A stretch of 64,000 nt of DNA from Anabaena lutea FACHB-196 (GTDB taxonomy: Bacteria > Cyanobacteriota > Cyanobacteriia > Cyanobacteriales > Nostocaceae), in the NCBI RefSeq assembly GCF_014698305.1, contig NZ_JACJST010000006.1, positions 186,001 to 250,000 of the forward strand, in the 5' to 3' direction. The notes beneath the pieces are model-generated. The model was not told where the DNA came from, did not search any database, and saw only the letters and a program-made list of their open reading frames with translations. Within the stretch, counting starts at the first letter, position 1. Every line of letters starts with the position of its first letter. Positions 18,238 through 26,467 of this stretch are shown here, one piece after another. A program made the translations under genes and the position numbers.

Positions 18238-18270
18238 AGATTTTGGATTTTGGATTTTGGATTTTGGATG
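18238..18270. repeat. Tandem heptamer repeat (GATTTTG)
   Basis: Four to five GATTTTG units between carA and the STAS gene, then related AATCTCAAATCTAAA sequence. Same class as the units upstream of glgA. Confidence 0.88.
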
Positions 18271-18353
18271 TTAATTAACTCCAATCTCAAATCTAAACTC
18301 TAAAATTTATCTCCTCAGTGACCCATCGAGACATTTTTTTATTTTTACTTAAC

Positions 18354-19505
18354 CTAAGCGATCGCTGCTTGGCGTGCTGTTTGCATTTCTAGCACAAATT
18401 GCTCAAATAAGTAATCAGCATCGTGAGGTCCCGGACTAGCCTCTGGGTGATATTGTACCGAAAATACAGGTAGAGACTTGTGACGTACCCCAGCAACGGT
18501 GCGATCGTTTAAGTTCAGGTGACTAACCTCTACAACTGCTGACGGTAAGGAATCCGGATCAATAGCAAAACTGTGGTTTTGGCTAGTAATTTCTACTCGT
18601 TGTTGTAAACCCGCTGGCTGATTCAAACCACGATGCCCAAATTTAAGTTTAAAGGTTTCTGCCCCTAGAGCATGACCCAAAATTTGGTGTCCCATACAAA
18701 TACCAAACATGGGTTTTTCGCTTGCCAGCAGCGCTTTAGCAGTGCTAATACCTTCTGTGACTGCGGCTGGATCGCCAGGACCGTTGGAGAGAAAAATACC
18801 ATCTGGATTGTACTTAAGGATTTCTTCAGAAGATGTATCGGCAGGAACAACTATCACCCGACATCCATAACTGGCTAAACGGCGCAAGATATTACGTTTT
18901 ACACCAAAATCTAAGGCCACAACGGTGAAAGTTTCCCCAATTTTAGCCGCAGACTCTGAGTTGAATTCCCAAGCGGCATTTGTGGTTTCTGACCATTCAT
19001 AAACCTTGGGTGTAGTGACTTCCCGCACCAAATTTAATCCTGCCATGTTGGGAGCGGCTTGCACCAGTTCCAACAATTCTGATTCATCTAAAATGGATGT
19101 AGAAATGCCACCATTCATAGCGCCAAACATCCGAATTTTGCGAGTCAGGGCGCGGGTATCGATGCCGTAAATAGCGGGGACTTGGTGTTTTTTGAGGTAG
19201 TCTGGTAGGGATTGTGTGGAGCGCCAATTACTTGGTTTATGACAGATATTGCGAGCGATCGCACCCTGCACTTGAGGTTTAGCTGATTCCTCATCTTCAA
19301 GGTTGACCCCAGTGTTGCCTAATTCAGGATAGGTAAAAATAACAATTTGACCTGTGTAACTCGGATCAGTTAACACTTCTTGATATCCGGTCATGCCGGT
19401 GTTAAACACCACTTCACCGATAGCGGTTCCCGTAGCACCGAAAGACCAACCGTGATAAGCAGTGCCATCTGCTAAGACAAGTAGAGCAGGTATTGCATCA
19501 GACAT
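18354..19505 (-). CDS. carA: Carbamoyl-phosphate synthase small subunit (glutaminase)
   Basis: A 383-residue subunit that hydrolyses glutamine and passes ammonia to CarB for arginine and pyrimidine synthesis. The N-terminal domain has [15 protein letters not shown] and [17 protein letters not shown]; the class I amidotransferase domain has [14 protein letters not shown], the nucleophile Cys in [17 protein letters not shown], and [17 protein letters not shown] with the catalytic His and Glu. The length is standard. carB is not in the window, as is common in cyanobacteria. Confidence 0.97.
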   Translation of the reverse strand: MSDAIPALLVLADGTAYHGWSFGATGTAIGEVVFNTGMTGYQEVLTDPSYTGQIVIFTYPELGNTGVNLEDEESAKPQVQGAIARNICHKPSNWRSTQSLPDYLKKHQVPAIYGIDTRALTRKIRMFGAMNGGISTSILDESELLELVQAAPNMAGLNLVREVTTPKVYEWSETTNAAWEFNSESAAKIGETFTVVALDFGVKRNILRRLASYGCRVIVVPADTSSEEILKYNPDGIFLSNGPGDPAAVTEGISTAKALLASEKPMFGICMGHQILGHALGAETFKLKFGHRGLNQPAGLQQRVEITSQNHSFAIDPDSLPSAVVEVSHLNLNDRTVAGVRHKSLPVFSVQYHPEASPGPHDADYLFEQFVLEMQTARQAAIA

Positions 19506-19607
19506 AGGTAATAAGTGATTAGTAATTGGAGCCAGAAGAGGGTTTTCTCTCTTCTATAATTTAAATTTAGTTCTTTATAAGACTACAAAATTATATTTTC
19601 TCATGGT

Positions 19608-19979
19608 TTATTCTGGTGGATACTCTACATCTACAATATTCATTTCTAGAATTGCAAGTTGCTCTTTCAACTCTTGATCACTAGGTCTTTTAGGGTATTC
19701 TTCGTGCGTATAAACCCATATAGGATAGACAGAGCAAGAAGCTTGATGAACAACATACATAAATCTGCCTTTACGAGAAGCACCTTGAAGTTCCGGCATC
19801 AAAAACCGAATTTTTCTAAATTCAAAATCTGGTTTGTAAGCACCTTTAGGAAAGTTCTCGCTATCTGAATCATCAAAAAGGGGATCTTGGGCAAGGGTAT
19901 CTATATAGGTCTTTATCAAAACCTCAAATGAATCTCTAGCTCTTTTGTTTTTTGTAGTGAGTTTTAACAAGCCTAACAA
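19608..19979 (-). CDS. Putative toxin-like protein (RelE/ParE-like features), second gene of a two-gene module
   Basis: About 123 residues from a TTG at 19979, starting 8 bases after the stop of the upstream gene, so probably translationally coupled. It contains RARDSFEVLIKTYIDTLAQD, an insert, FEFRKIRFLMPELQGASRKG, RFMYVVHQASCSVYPIWVY and a final THEEYPKRPSDQELKEQL. Basic residues next to a beta-strand pattern ending in a charged helix recall RelE/ParE-superfamily toxins found in cyanobacteria, but I cannot prove the fold. The gene pair lies beside a mobile repeat and between housekeeping genes, a typical setting for such modules. Confidence 0.5.
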   Translation of the reverse strand: MLGLLKLTTKNKRARDSFEVLIKTYIDTLAQDPLFDDSDSENFPKGAYKPDFEFRKIRFLMPELQGASRKGRFMYVVHQASCSVYPIWVYTHEEYPKRPSDQELKEQLAILEMNIVDVEYPPE

Positions 19980-19987
19980 GACTAAGC

Positions 19988-20470
19988 TTAAACTTCGGCA
20001 ATGGCCTCATCTATTATGTTTCGCAACCAGGCACTACTATCCTCCGGCTTTACTTCTGGAATACGTTCGTAATTTAAACGCAATTCCTCTAAAGTATCAG
20101 ATAAAACAGCCTGATATTCGGGATCATTCTGCTCAATACAATCAAGAATTGTATCAACTAAGAAATCAATAGCATCAATACAAGCATCATAAGATTCTCT
20201 TTGGGAAGTAAGATTCAAAAAAAGCAAATAAATTTTTGCTTTGAGGATATCCAAAAACCCTGTAGCTCCCTGCGTTGGTTCAATGAAAGAGTAGGCAAAA
20301 TCTCTTAATGCATCACGTTGTTCGGAAGAAAAATTGTTCCACTCAGTCTTGATCTCTCTAGATGCTTTTTTTAAACGTGAAGCAAGCTCATCAAATTTGG
20401 CAGCAGAACTCACCTTATTACCCCGAACTTGATAAATTTGCTCAAAATCAATTAAAACTGCACTAGACAC
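19988..20470 (-). CDS. Hypothetical helical partner protein (possible antitoxin), first gene of the module
   Basis: A 160-residue, mostly helical acidic protein from a GTG at 20470 with a good site (AGAGGTATTACCT) upstream. Segments include FDELASRLKKASREIKTEW, LRDFAYSFIEPTQGATGFL and CIDAIDFLVDTILDCIEQ, ending in an acidic tail that could wrap a partner. I do not recognise the family, and no DNA-binding motif is evident. It is larger than most antitoxins, so a role as regulator, chaperone or structural partner of the downstream protein is equally possible. A fold-back element begins only 22 bases upstream of its start. Confidence 0.5.
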   Translation of the reverse strand: MSSAVLIDFEQIYQVRGNKVSSAAKFDELASRLKKASREIKTEWNNFSSEQRDALRDFAYSFIEPTQGATGFLDILKAKIYLLFLNLTSQRESYDACIDAIDFLVDTILDCIEQNDPEYQAVLSDTLEELRLNYERIPEVKPEDSSAWLRNIIDEAIAEV

Positions 20471-20492
20471 AGGTAATACCTCTACTTGTATA

Positions 20493-20617
20493 TACAGCAG
20501 AATTCAGGAGTCAGGAGACGCTTCGCAGACCTCCGGTTCAGGAGTCAGGAGTAAAACTGGCTTGGTGTCTAGGTTTCAATTTTGATTCTGTACCTCATTG
20601 ATCTGCAATCTGCTGTA
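20493..20617. repeat. Inverted-end repeat element with TACAGCAGA termini, copy A
   Basis: A 125-bp segment starting TACAGCAGAATTCAGGAGT and ending ATCTGCAATCTGCTGTA, so its ends are inverted repeats of TACAGCAGA. The same sequence, inverted, is at 31589-31736, with nearly identical interior (tandem TCAGGAGTCAGGAG, CCTCCGG, then TTGGTGTCTAGGTTTCAATT). It carries no gene and occupies the promoter region of the module at 19608-20470. Confidence 0.85.
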
Positions 20618-20901
20618 AATGACAACCTTAAATACCTTTCTAGAGAATATGACTCTCCACGGGTAATATCTGGTAATGCCAGACATAACTAGAAATAAAT
20701 ATTTATATATTCATCAGAAAGTAAGAAACTTCCTGTAATTAGTATACAATCCTTTACAAAAAAATAATATATGTGTATACAAAAATACAAAAAATTCTTA
20801 TTGAAAATCTTGGTTTGAAAATGATTAAACTTAAACCATATTTAATTCGGTGGGGGCGCTACACTTGGATAGAGCCAGGGCGGTTAAACCTAAAAGTCAT
20901 T

Positions 20902-21963
20902 ATGCTTCAGCCTTTCTTATCCCGCACAGCCCTAATTATCCTCTCCAGTAGTCTAGCGGTTTTCACTGTTGCCTGTGGTGAAGACAAACAGACAACGACG
21001 ACTGGTAGTCAACAGCAATCTGTGCCTCTTGGTAATCTGGCAGCAATACAGCCGCCTGCAAAAAAGCCAGCATCACTACAAGCTAACCCAAAACCACAGC
21101 CATTAGAACGGTCGCTAATTGACCCAAATGTTTTGGAATCGGCGCTGGATAAAGCTACCAGTGGTTTGACTATCAGTCAATCTGCTCAATCACCGGATGA
21201 TTGGAATTTAGTAGCCAGTCAGTTTCATGATGCGATCGCACTCATGAGACAGGTACGCCGAGACAGTCCTAATTTTCCCTTTGCTCAAAGAAAAATCGCC
21301 GAATACAAGCGTCAAATTCAGTTAGCACAACAGAACGCTAACCCCAGGCGTTTCGCATCTTCAGTTACTCAACCCCAAAGGGTGGTTGTTGTTGTTCCCC
21401 AAATAAAACCGAAAACACCAAGTAACTCAAGTCTTTCTTCTACTAGAAAAAAACCACAATTACCACCACCACAGCCTGTTTTCCCCTCATCAGAAATCTC
21501 CGCCCAGAATCATGAGGTATTCGTAGCACCAATTAAGCGGCGAATTGGTGGCACACCGATTGTGGAAGTTACTTTTAATGGTAGACAGCGATTTGAGATG
21601 ATTGTGGATACAGGGGCTAGTGGCACTGTGATCACTCAAGAGATAGCGAATGCTTTGGGTGTAGTTCCCGTGGGGACAGCTAAAGCCAACACTGTTAGTT
21701 CCAAAGCTGTGGAATTCTCGGTTGGCTATCTGGATTCGATGGAAGTAGGCGGGGTAATGGTAAATAAAGTCCCAGTTGCGATCGCTGGTACAGAATTAGA
21801 AACTGGATTGTTAGGACATGATTTTTTTGGCAACTACGACGTTACTATCAAACGCAATGTTGTCGAATTTCGACCCCAAACCCACTCAGAAATTAATCGC
21901 CCAGGAATTCAATTAACTGTTCCAACTTTGTCCAGGGGCTACCGCTTTGTAGAATTTCCCTAG
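20902..21963 (+). CDS. Retropepsin-like aspartyl protease, putative lipoprotein
   Basis: From the ATG at 20902 the protein is 353 residues: signal peptide [19 protein letters not shown] with a lipobox-like TVAC, a Pro/Gln/Ser-rich low-complexity linker with one helical segment ([16 protein letters not shown] and ISQ..VARQ-like region), then an aspartyl-protease fold, [20 protein letters not shown], the catalytic [10 protein letters not shown], and [14 protein letters not shown] single DTGAS implies it acts as a homodimer, like TIGR02281-type proteins. Earlier in-frame starts (GTG 20773, ATG 20821) would bury the signal peptide. Its last 71 bases overlap the end of trpD on the other strand. 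Confidence 0.82.
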   Translation: MLQPFLSRTALIILSSSLAVFTVACGEDKQTTTTGSQQQSVPLGNLAAIQPPAKKPASLQANPKPQPLERSLIDPNVLESALDKATSGLTISQSAQSPDDWNLVASQFHDAIALMRQVRRDSPNFPFAQRKIAEYKRQIQLAQQNANPRRFASSVTQPQRVVVVVPQIKPKTPSNSSLSSTRKKPQLPPPQPVFPSSEISAQNHEVFVAPIKRRIGGTPIVEVTFNGRQRFEMIVDTGASGTVITQEIANALGVVPVGTAKANTVSSKAVEFSVGYLDSMEVGGVMVNKVPVAIAGTELETGLLGHDFFGNYDVTIKRNVVEFRPQTHSEINRPGIQLTVPTLSRGYRFVEFP

Positions 21964-23005
21964 CCAATGTTACACCTTGAGCATGGTTCAGCAGGGGAAC
22001 TATACCCGCCACTTGCAATGCCAATGACGCATTCAGCGCTACTGCATCCTGTTGCGCCTGAGTCCCTTTTCCTTGCAGCACGTCCTTGAGAATTTGGGCA
22101 TTTTCTTGGACATCCCCACCTTTTAAGGCTGTAATGGGTGCAGGTGTGATTCCCACCTCTTGAGGATTTACAGTTGTTAGCTGCACTTCACCATCAGCTA
22201 ATACGGCTAAGTCTGTGATATCACCTAACCCCGCTTCGTCTAATTTTTCTCGCCCATGCAGTACAATTGCCTTTTGCGTTCCTAACTGGTTTAAGGTTTG
22301 TGCGATCGTTTCTATCAATTTGGGATCAAATACTCCAATTACTTGCCCCGTTGGACGCAAGGGATTTACCAAGGGACCAAGTAAATTAAACACTGTCCGT
22401 ACTTTTAGATTTCTCCGTAATGGTGCAACTGCCTTCAGCGCTGGATGCCAACCAGGGGCAAACAAAAAGGTAATTCCGATTTCTTGGACTGCTGCTTGCA
22501 CTTTCTCGCTAGAAGCACTTAAGTTTACTCCCAAAGCTTCTAAAACATCAGCACTTCCAGTTAAACTAGAGGCGGAACGACTACCATGTTTAGCAACAGG
22601 TACACCAGCCGCAGCCGCAACAAAAGCAACTGCGGTGGAAATATTAAACGTTGATGCCCCATCCCCACCTGTCCCACAAGTATCAATCAACCGTAGGGGC
22701 GGGGTATCCCCGCCCATTGGGGTATCCCCGCCCATTGGGGTATCCCCGCCCATTGGAGTATCCCCGCCCTTGTTTATCGGTACAGAAGATAGGGATTTCA
22801 ATACTTCAGCCATTCCTGTCAACTCTTCCACAGTTACACCTTTAAAGTGCAGCGCTGTTAAAATTGCTCCCGATAACTCTGGGGGAATTGCTTCATTTAT
22901 CCATCCTTGCATCAATACTGCGGCTTGAGTACGGGATAATGATTGGCGATCTAATAATTGTTGCAGCAGAATCGGCCAATTAATAGGAATTGGGGGAGTA
23001 GTCAT
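21893..23005 (-). CDS. trpD: Anthranilate phosphoribosyltransferase with in-frame tandem repeat
   Basis: A 370-residue enzyme of tryptophan synthesis that joins anthranilate to PRPP. It has the N-terminal helical domain ([20 protein letters not shown]), the diagnostic [42 protein letters not shown], and [18 protein letters not shown]. Odd: just before LIDTCGTGG it carries three or four copies of GGDTPM (about residues 80-102), encoded by 18-bp tandem units. Relatives have only a few residues there, at a surface linker. The frame is intact, so activity may be kept. Start ATG 23005 preferred over a GTG five codons upstream. Its 3' end overlaps the convergent protease gene. Confidence 0.95.
   Translation of the reverse strand: MTTPPIPINWPILLQQLLDRQSLSRTQAAVLMQGWINEAIPPELSGAILTALHFKGVTVEELTGMAEVLKSLSSVPINKGGDTPMGGDTPMGGDTPMGGDTPPLRLIDTCGTGGDGASTFNISTAVAFVAAAAGVPVAKHGSRSASSLTGSADVLEALGVNLSASSEKVQAAVQEIGITFLFAPGWHPALKAVAPLRRNLKVRTVFNLLGPLVNPLRPTGQVIGVFDPKLIETIAQTLNQLGTQKAIVLHGREKLDEAGLGDITDLAVLADGEVQLTTVNPQEVGITPAPITALKGGDVQENAQILKDVLQGKGTQAQQDAVALNASLALQVAGIVPLLNHAQGVTLAREILQSGSPWTKLEQLIEFLGD
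22701..22772. repeat. 18-bp tandem repeat inside trpD
   Basis: Three perfect copies of GGGGTATCCCCGCCCATT (22701, 22719, 22737) and one degenerate copy (22755). The unit contains the palindrome GGGCGGGGATACCCCGCCC seen in cyanobacterial intergenic repeats. Being a multiple of three, it adds six residues per copy without breaking the frame. Confidence 0.95.
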
Positions 23006-23076
23006 AGCTTCTGGTTTCACTTGATCGGACTGGGAATTATCCTACCGAAAAAATGGCAAAGTATCAAAATTTAGCC

Positions 23077-23958
23077 CTAGACATCAAGACTTAACTGCAA
23101 AGCTAAATTAGGCAGATTCTTATTTTTTACTGTTTTCTCTACAATTGGTTTCACTTTATAGTTGCTAATGAATAACTCTTGACCTTTTTCAGCTTTTTTT
23201 TGCTTATAGTTATTCATTCCATACTGCAATTGCCACTCAAAAATATTTACACCTTGAAAATTTTCGCGGATTTGTGGTGAGTCGTCATAGGTAATTAAAT
23301 AACGGTGATCACATAGTTTTAAATCTTCAGCAAATTTTTGATCATCAAATCCAGTATGTAAATCACCATCTTTACCATATAATCTTGATTTTTTAGCAAT
23401 TAAATAGGGCGGATCTAAAAAAATAAATACATTTTCCCCTGCGGCATTTATCACTTGACTGTAATCTAAATTAGTAATTATGACATCTTCTGTTAATATA
23501 GTTTCCAATTTTTCTAACCGATCTATAGATGAATCAGTAAATCTTTTATGAAAAGATTCCAGAGAAAAACCACCTGATTCTATAGTTCCCGAAAAGGTAA
23601 TTCTGTTAAGAACGAAAAAACGCACTGCTCTGTCTAAATCTGATAAACTGCTGACATCAACAGTTGTTAATTCTGAAAATAGCAATCTACCATCTTGATA
23701 AGTTTTTTTAACATAGCGAATTTCCGAAACTAACTTAGATAAATCAGATTGAGCAAAATGCCAAAATAAAAACAACTCACGATTTAAATCATTAATCCAA
23801 ATCTTTAAATCAGGGAATTTTTGTTTTAAATAAATAAATACGGAACCACCACCCACAAAAGGTTCTCTAAACTCTGAAAAGCTTTCTGGTAAATATTCTG
23901 ATATTTGCTTGATTGCTCTTGATTTACCACCAGGATAACGGAGAGGGCTTTTAATCAT
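23077..23958 (-). CDS. DNA adenine N6-methyltransferase (D12/Dam class) of a type II restriction-modification system
   Basis: A 293-residue methyltransferase. The AdoMet site is PLRYPGGKSRAIKQI and FREPFVGGGSVFIYL, and the catalytic motif IV is FIFLDPPYLIAKK (DPPY), both typical of D12-class adenine methylases. The region between them (about 60-165) is the target-recognition domain, ending with the Phe/Gly-rich ITFSGTIESGGFS. It lies seven bases downstream of a gene encoding a probable restriction endonuclease on the same strand, so it should protect host DNA. Base composition is more AT-rich than neighbours, suggesting transfer. The target sequence cannot be read. Confidence 0.92.
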   Translation of the reverse strand: MIKSPLRYPGGKSRAIKQISEYLPESFSEFREPFVGGGSVFIYLKQKFPDLKIWINDLNRELFLFWHFAQSDLSKLVSEIRYVKKTYQDGRLLFSELTTVDVSSLSDLDRAVRFFVLNRITFSGTIESGGFSLESFHKRFTDSSIDRLEKLETILTEDVIITNLDYSQVINAAGENVFIFLDPPYLIAKKSRLYGKDGDLHTGFDDQKFAEDLKLCDHRYLITYDDSPQIRENFQGVNIFEWQLQYGMNNYKQKKAEKGQELFISNYKVKPIVEKTVKNKNLPNLALQLSLDV

Positions 23959-23965
23959 AACAAAA

Positions 23966-25108
23966 TTATACTGTATAATTTCCGGACACTTGTATTTTTA
24001 ATTTTTGATTATTTTCTGCTTCTAAAGACAATCTTCTGATAAGTTCTTTTTGCTTTTTAGTGAAAACTGTCATATTAGCTTGTAAAAAATAATCTAGATC
24101 TTGCACTGTCGCATCTGGGAAAATGATGTGACCAACTACATTTTTTCCAGTAAGCTTTAATTTAGTAACAAAATCAACAGGTTTACCGTCCAGTGTTAAA
24201 GAATCTAAGTTGGAAAATAAAATCAGCTTGAATAAACCATCTTGAATATCAGAAAGTTTAGGTAAAGATTCTTTTGAAGAGTTTTTGGATTCTTGAATGA
24301 TATACATATCATTATCAAAAACTATTTCATCAGGAGTTAAATAGTAAATTCCTCCTAAATAATTCTCAATACTGAAAGTTGCTTTTAATCCATCTGCTAA
24401 ATATTCCAGTTTGTGAGAAGTCATCGCTTCCCGCTTACTAGCGTTCTGGGAACCTTTAAGAGAAATATTTTTAAAGTGTTCAAATTCCTCTGTAATTTTC
24501 CGTAAATAATTGTCCATCCCTACTCGCGCATGAATTATGACTCCAGTTCGATTAGAAATCTCATCATAAGAATTAAGAGCTTTTTCAAAGATTTGCAAAA
24601 ACTTTTTTTCAAATAAATTTTTATTCCAGTGCAAAGCACTTTGACGATAGGCTAATATTTCATGAATTTGATTGTTTACGAATTCATGGTTAAACTTTTG
24701 ATTAGTAAGTTTATCCCTGGTTGCTTGTCCTTTTTTATTACTTTTTTGTGCTGTTTCATAATAGGCAAGTACAATATAAATATTCAGTAGATTCATCCAA
24801 GAAATTGTAGAGTATTGAATTATATCTCTATCTCCATCTTTACCCTCATCTTTAATTACTGGAATTATAGTTATAATTTTAGATGCATTATATGTAGCAT
24901 AAATCCTTGCAAATGGATAACTTCTGGTTCTTTTCGGTGAAACCCATTTAGAATAAGCAAGTTCAGTTATAGGTGACTTTATTAATCCAGAACCACTTGC
25001 TTGATTGATATCAAAACTATCGATATTAATTTTATTTAACTTTTCACCTAAGTAAGTTGTATAAGTTACTCCTTTGATAAATCCTGTAAAATGTATAATC
25101 TCAGCCAT
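23966..25108 (-). CDS. Probable type II restriction endonuclease
   Basis: About 380 residues from ATG 25108, stopping seven bases before the methyltransferase ATG. I do not recognise a named enzyme. A PD-(D/E)XK-like core is visible at GGIYYLTPDEIVFDNDMYIIQESK, where the Asp residues precede the ESK; a helical region with basic residues precedes it and SLPKLSDIQDGLFKLILFSN follows. The tight coupling to a D12 methylase, the AT-rich codon use and the catalytic-site pattern support endonuclease function. Target is unknown. Some such frames are silent remnants, but this one is intact. Confidence 0.78.
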   Translation of the reverse strand: MAEIIHFTGFIKGVTYTTYLGEKLNKINIDSFDINQASGSGLIKSPITELAYSKWVSPKRTRSYPFARIYATYNASKIITIIPVIKDEGKDGDRDIIQYSTISWMNLLNIYIVLAYYETAQKSNKKGQATRDKLTNQKFNHEFVNNQIHEILAYRQSALHWNKNLFEKKFLQIFEKALNSYDEISNRTGVIIHARVGMDNYLRKITEEFEHFKNISLKGSQNASKREAMTSHKLEYLADGLKATFSIENYLGGIYYLTPDEIVFDNDMYIIQESKNSSKESLPKLSDIQDGLFKLILFSNLDSLTLDGKPVDFVTKLKLTGKNVVGHIIFPDATVQDLDYFLQANMTVFTKKQKELIRRLSLEAENNQKLKIQVSGNYTV

Positions 25109-25131
25109 CAATGCACCATTTTTTTTTAGTT

Positions 25132-25737
25132 ATGAACAGCAAAAAAAAATATCTTTTGTCTCTTATTTTATTAGCCTTTTGCACCAGCATTAGTAGTTGC
25201 GCTACCAACGATACGGCTAATAATAGTCAAAGTCAAACCTCAACACCCATAACAACACCAAACAATGCAGTGTCCCCAATTCCCCAACTCACTCCAAGCA
25301 CTTCTCCACCTAGCAAAGTTGTTCCATATTCAACTACAGAATCTCCTAGCGAAGAGCTACCCTCTCCAAATTCTAAAGCTGTCTCTGGCAAAACTACTAA
25401 TGTTACCCTATACACAAGTGATGAACAATGTCAAGAATTAATTCCTAAAACAGCTTCAGTGTCAGCGAATGAATCCATGACAGAAGCCATAGGTAAAATC
25501 ATAGAGCAACGGGACACAACGGACTTTAGCTTATCTGGGTATCGAGTAAATGTAAAAAATGGTGTTGCTACAGTTGATTTACGAATCTCTCCTGATTCAA
25601 AGCGGCAAATAGCTTCTCTTTCTAGTTGTGAACAGTTTGCGCTGTTTGGTAGTCTCCGCAAAACCTTAACCAGTAATTCCCAATGGAAAATTAAAGATGT
25701 GCGTTTCACAGAGCGAGATAAGGAAATTGTTCTTTAA
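25132..25737 (+). CDS. GerMN-domain lipoprotein
   Basis: From ATG 25132 the protein is 201 residues. Residues 1-23 form a lipoprotein signal (LLSLILLAFCTSISSC), followed by a Ser/Thr/Pro-rich linker and a GerMN-like domain from about 90: TNVTLYTSDEQCQELIPKT, a helix TEAIGKIIEQRD, YRVNVKNGVATVDLRI and LFGSLRKTLTSNSQWKIKDV. GerMN domains occur in GerM and other surface lipoproteins, function poorly defined. The frame also opens seven codons earlier. Its start lies 23 bases from the restriction enzyme start on the other strand, so the two promoters must be shared or overlapping. Confidence 0.8.
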   Translation: MNSKKKYLLSLILLAFCTSISSCATNDTANNSQSQTSTPITTPNNAVSPIPQLTPSTSPPSKVVPYSTTESPSEELPSPNSKAVSGKTTNVTLYTSDEQCQELIPKTASVSANESMTEAIGKIIEQRDTTDFSLSGYRVNVKNGVATVDLRISPDSKRQIASLSSCEQFALFGSLRKTLTSNSQWKIKDVRFTERDKEIVL

Positions 25738-26025
25738 TCAGGGAACAAGGGGAAAAACGGTTTTATTGGCATTCCAGAATATATAGCAATCCAATTTCAC
25801 AGAATTAAAACAACTTTTCCCTGCTCCCTGCTCTGAAAACAATGGGATATGGGGAAGTCGCTGAGTTGGACAGATTAGCTGAAAGGGTTTAGAATCTAAA
25901 TTATTAGAGTAATTTTACCTATTGCCCAATGTACCTAAGCATAGTAAAGATTTTCTAGTGATTATGCCCAGATAGAGAATTACACTATTAAGATAAAAAA
26001 GTCTTTAGTCAAGGAGGGCAAACAC

Positions 26026-26148
26026 ATGGATGTTAAGCTGATTTTAGTAGGATTAACCGTTATATTTACTATTTCGTGCTTATTTTTCGGCACGAAGAAC
26101 GGATTTTATGATTCAGATAACTATCATGGCAATGGTTCTGCACATTGA
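26026..26148 (+). CDS. 40-residue single-span membrane peptide, resembles NDH-1 subunit NdhP
   Basis: A short gene with a strong ribosome binding site (AAGGAGGG, eight bases from the ATG at 26026). The peptide has one hydrophobic helix (KLILVGLTVIFTISCLFF) and an N/C-polar end GTKNGFYDSDNYHGNGSAH. The FGTKNGFYD..NYHGNG ending matches my memory of small cyanobacterial NDH-1 subunits such as NdhP, which aid ferredoxin coupling; I could not compare it. It may be missed by gene callers because of its length. It is preceded by 280 bp of intergenic DNA. Confidence 0.6.
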   Translation: MDVKLILVGLTVIFTISCLFFGTKNGFYDSDNYHGNGSAH

Positions 26149-26225
26149 TAGAATTAATTAATCTTTTGTTGGGTTAAGGCTCTTCCTATGGGCATCAACA
26201 AAAATGCCGTTATTCAGATAGGGTG

Positions 26226-26313
26226 TTATATCAATTCACTTAATTAAAGCTACAAATGATCACCGTGTCACCGCGTCTGTTCATTTTTATCAATCTTTAA
26301 GTGAAACGATATT
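26226..26313. repeat. Possible small fold-back element
   Basis: TTATATCAATTCACTTAA at the left and TTAAGTGAAACGATATTAG at the right are imperfect inverted repeats around a core with CACCGTGTCACCGCGTC. The right end resembles the 3' half of the 47-bp repeats at 34354 and 52487 (TTTAACCGAACACGATATAAC). The rest of 26149-26467 has nothing assignable. Confidence 0.45.
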
Positions 26314-26467
26314 AGTCTAGATCAAGACTTGAACGCTGTGATTAATCTATCAAAGGCGGCTTTTGCTTAGTCGTGTCTGCCTGTGGACGGGGAGAAAAAC
26401 CGACAGTCCCGGAGGAAGCAGGAAGTAAATCTCAATGTCTAGATAATTCTGACGTTGTATTAGTTTT

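Noticed and set aside
22215-22928. 237-codon open frame on the plus strand inside trpD
   Set aside because: It is the antisense shadow of a well-recognised enzyme, with a composition rich in Pro/Ser/Thr that reflects the complement of trpD and its repeat. No family signature.
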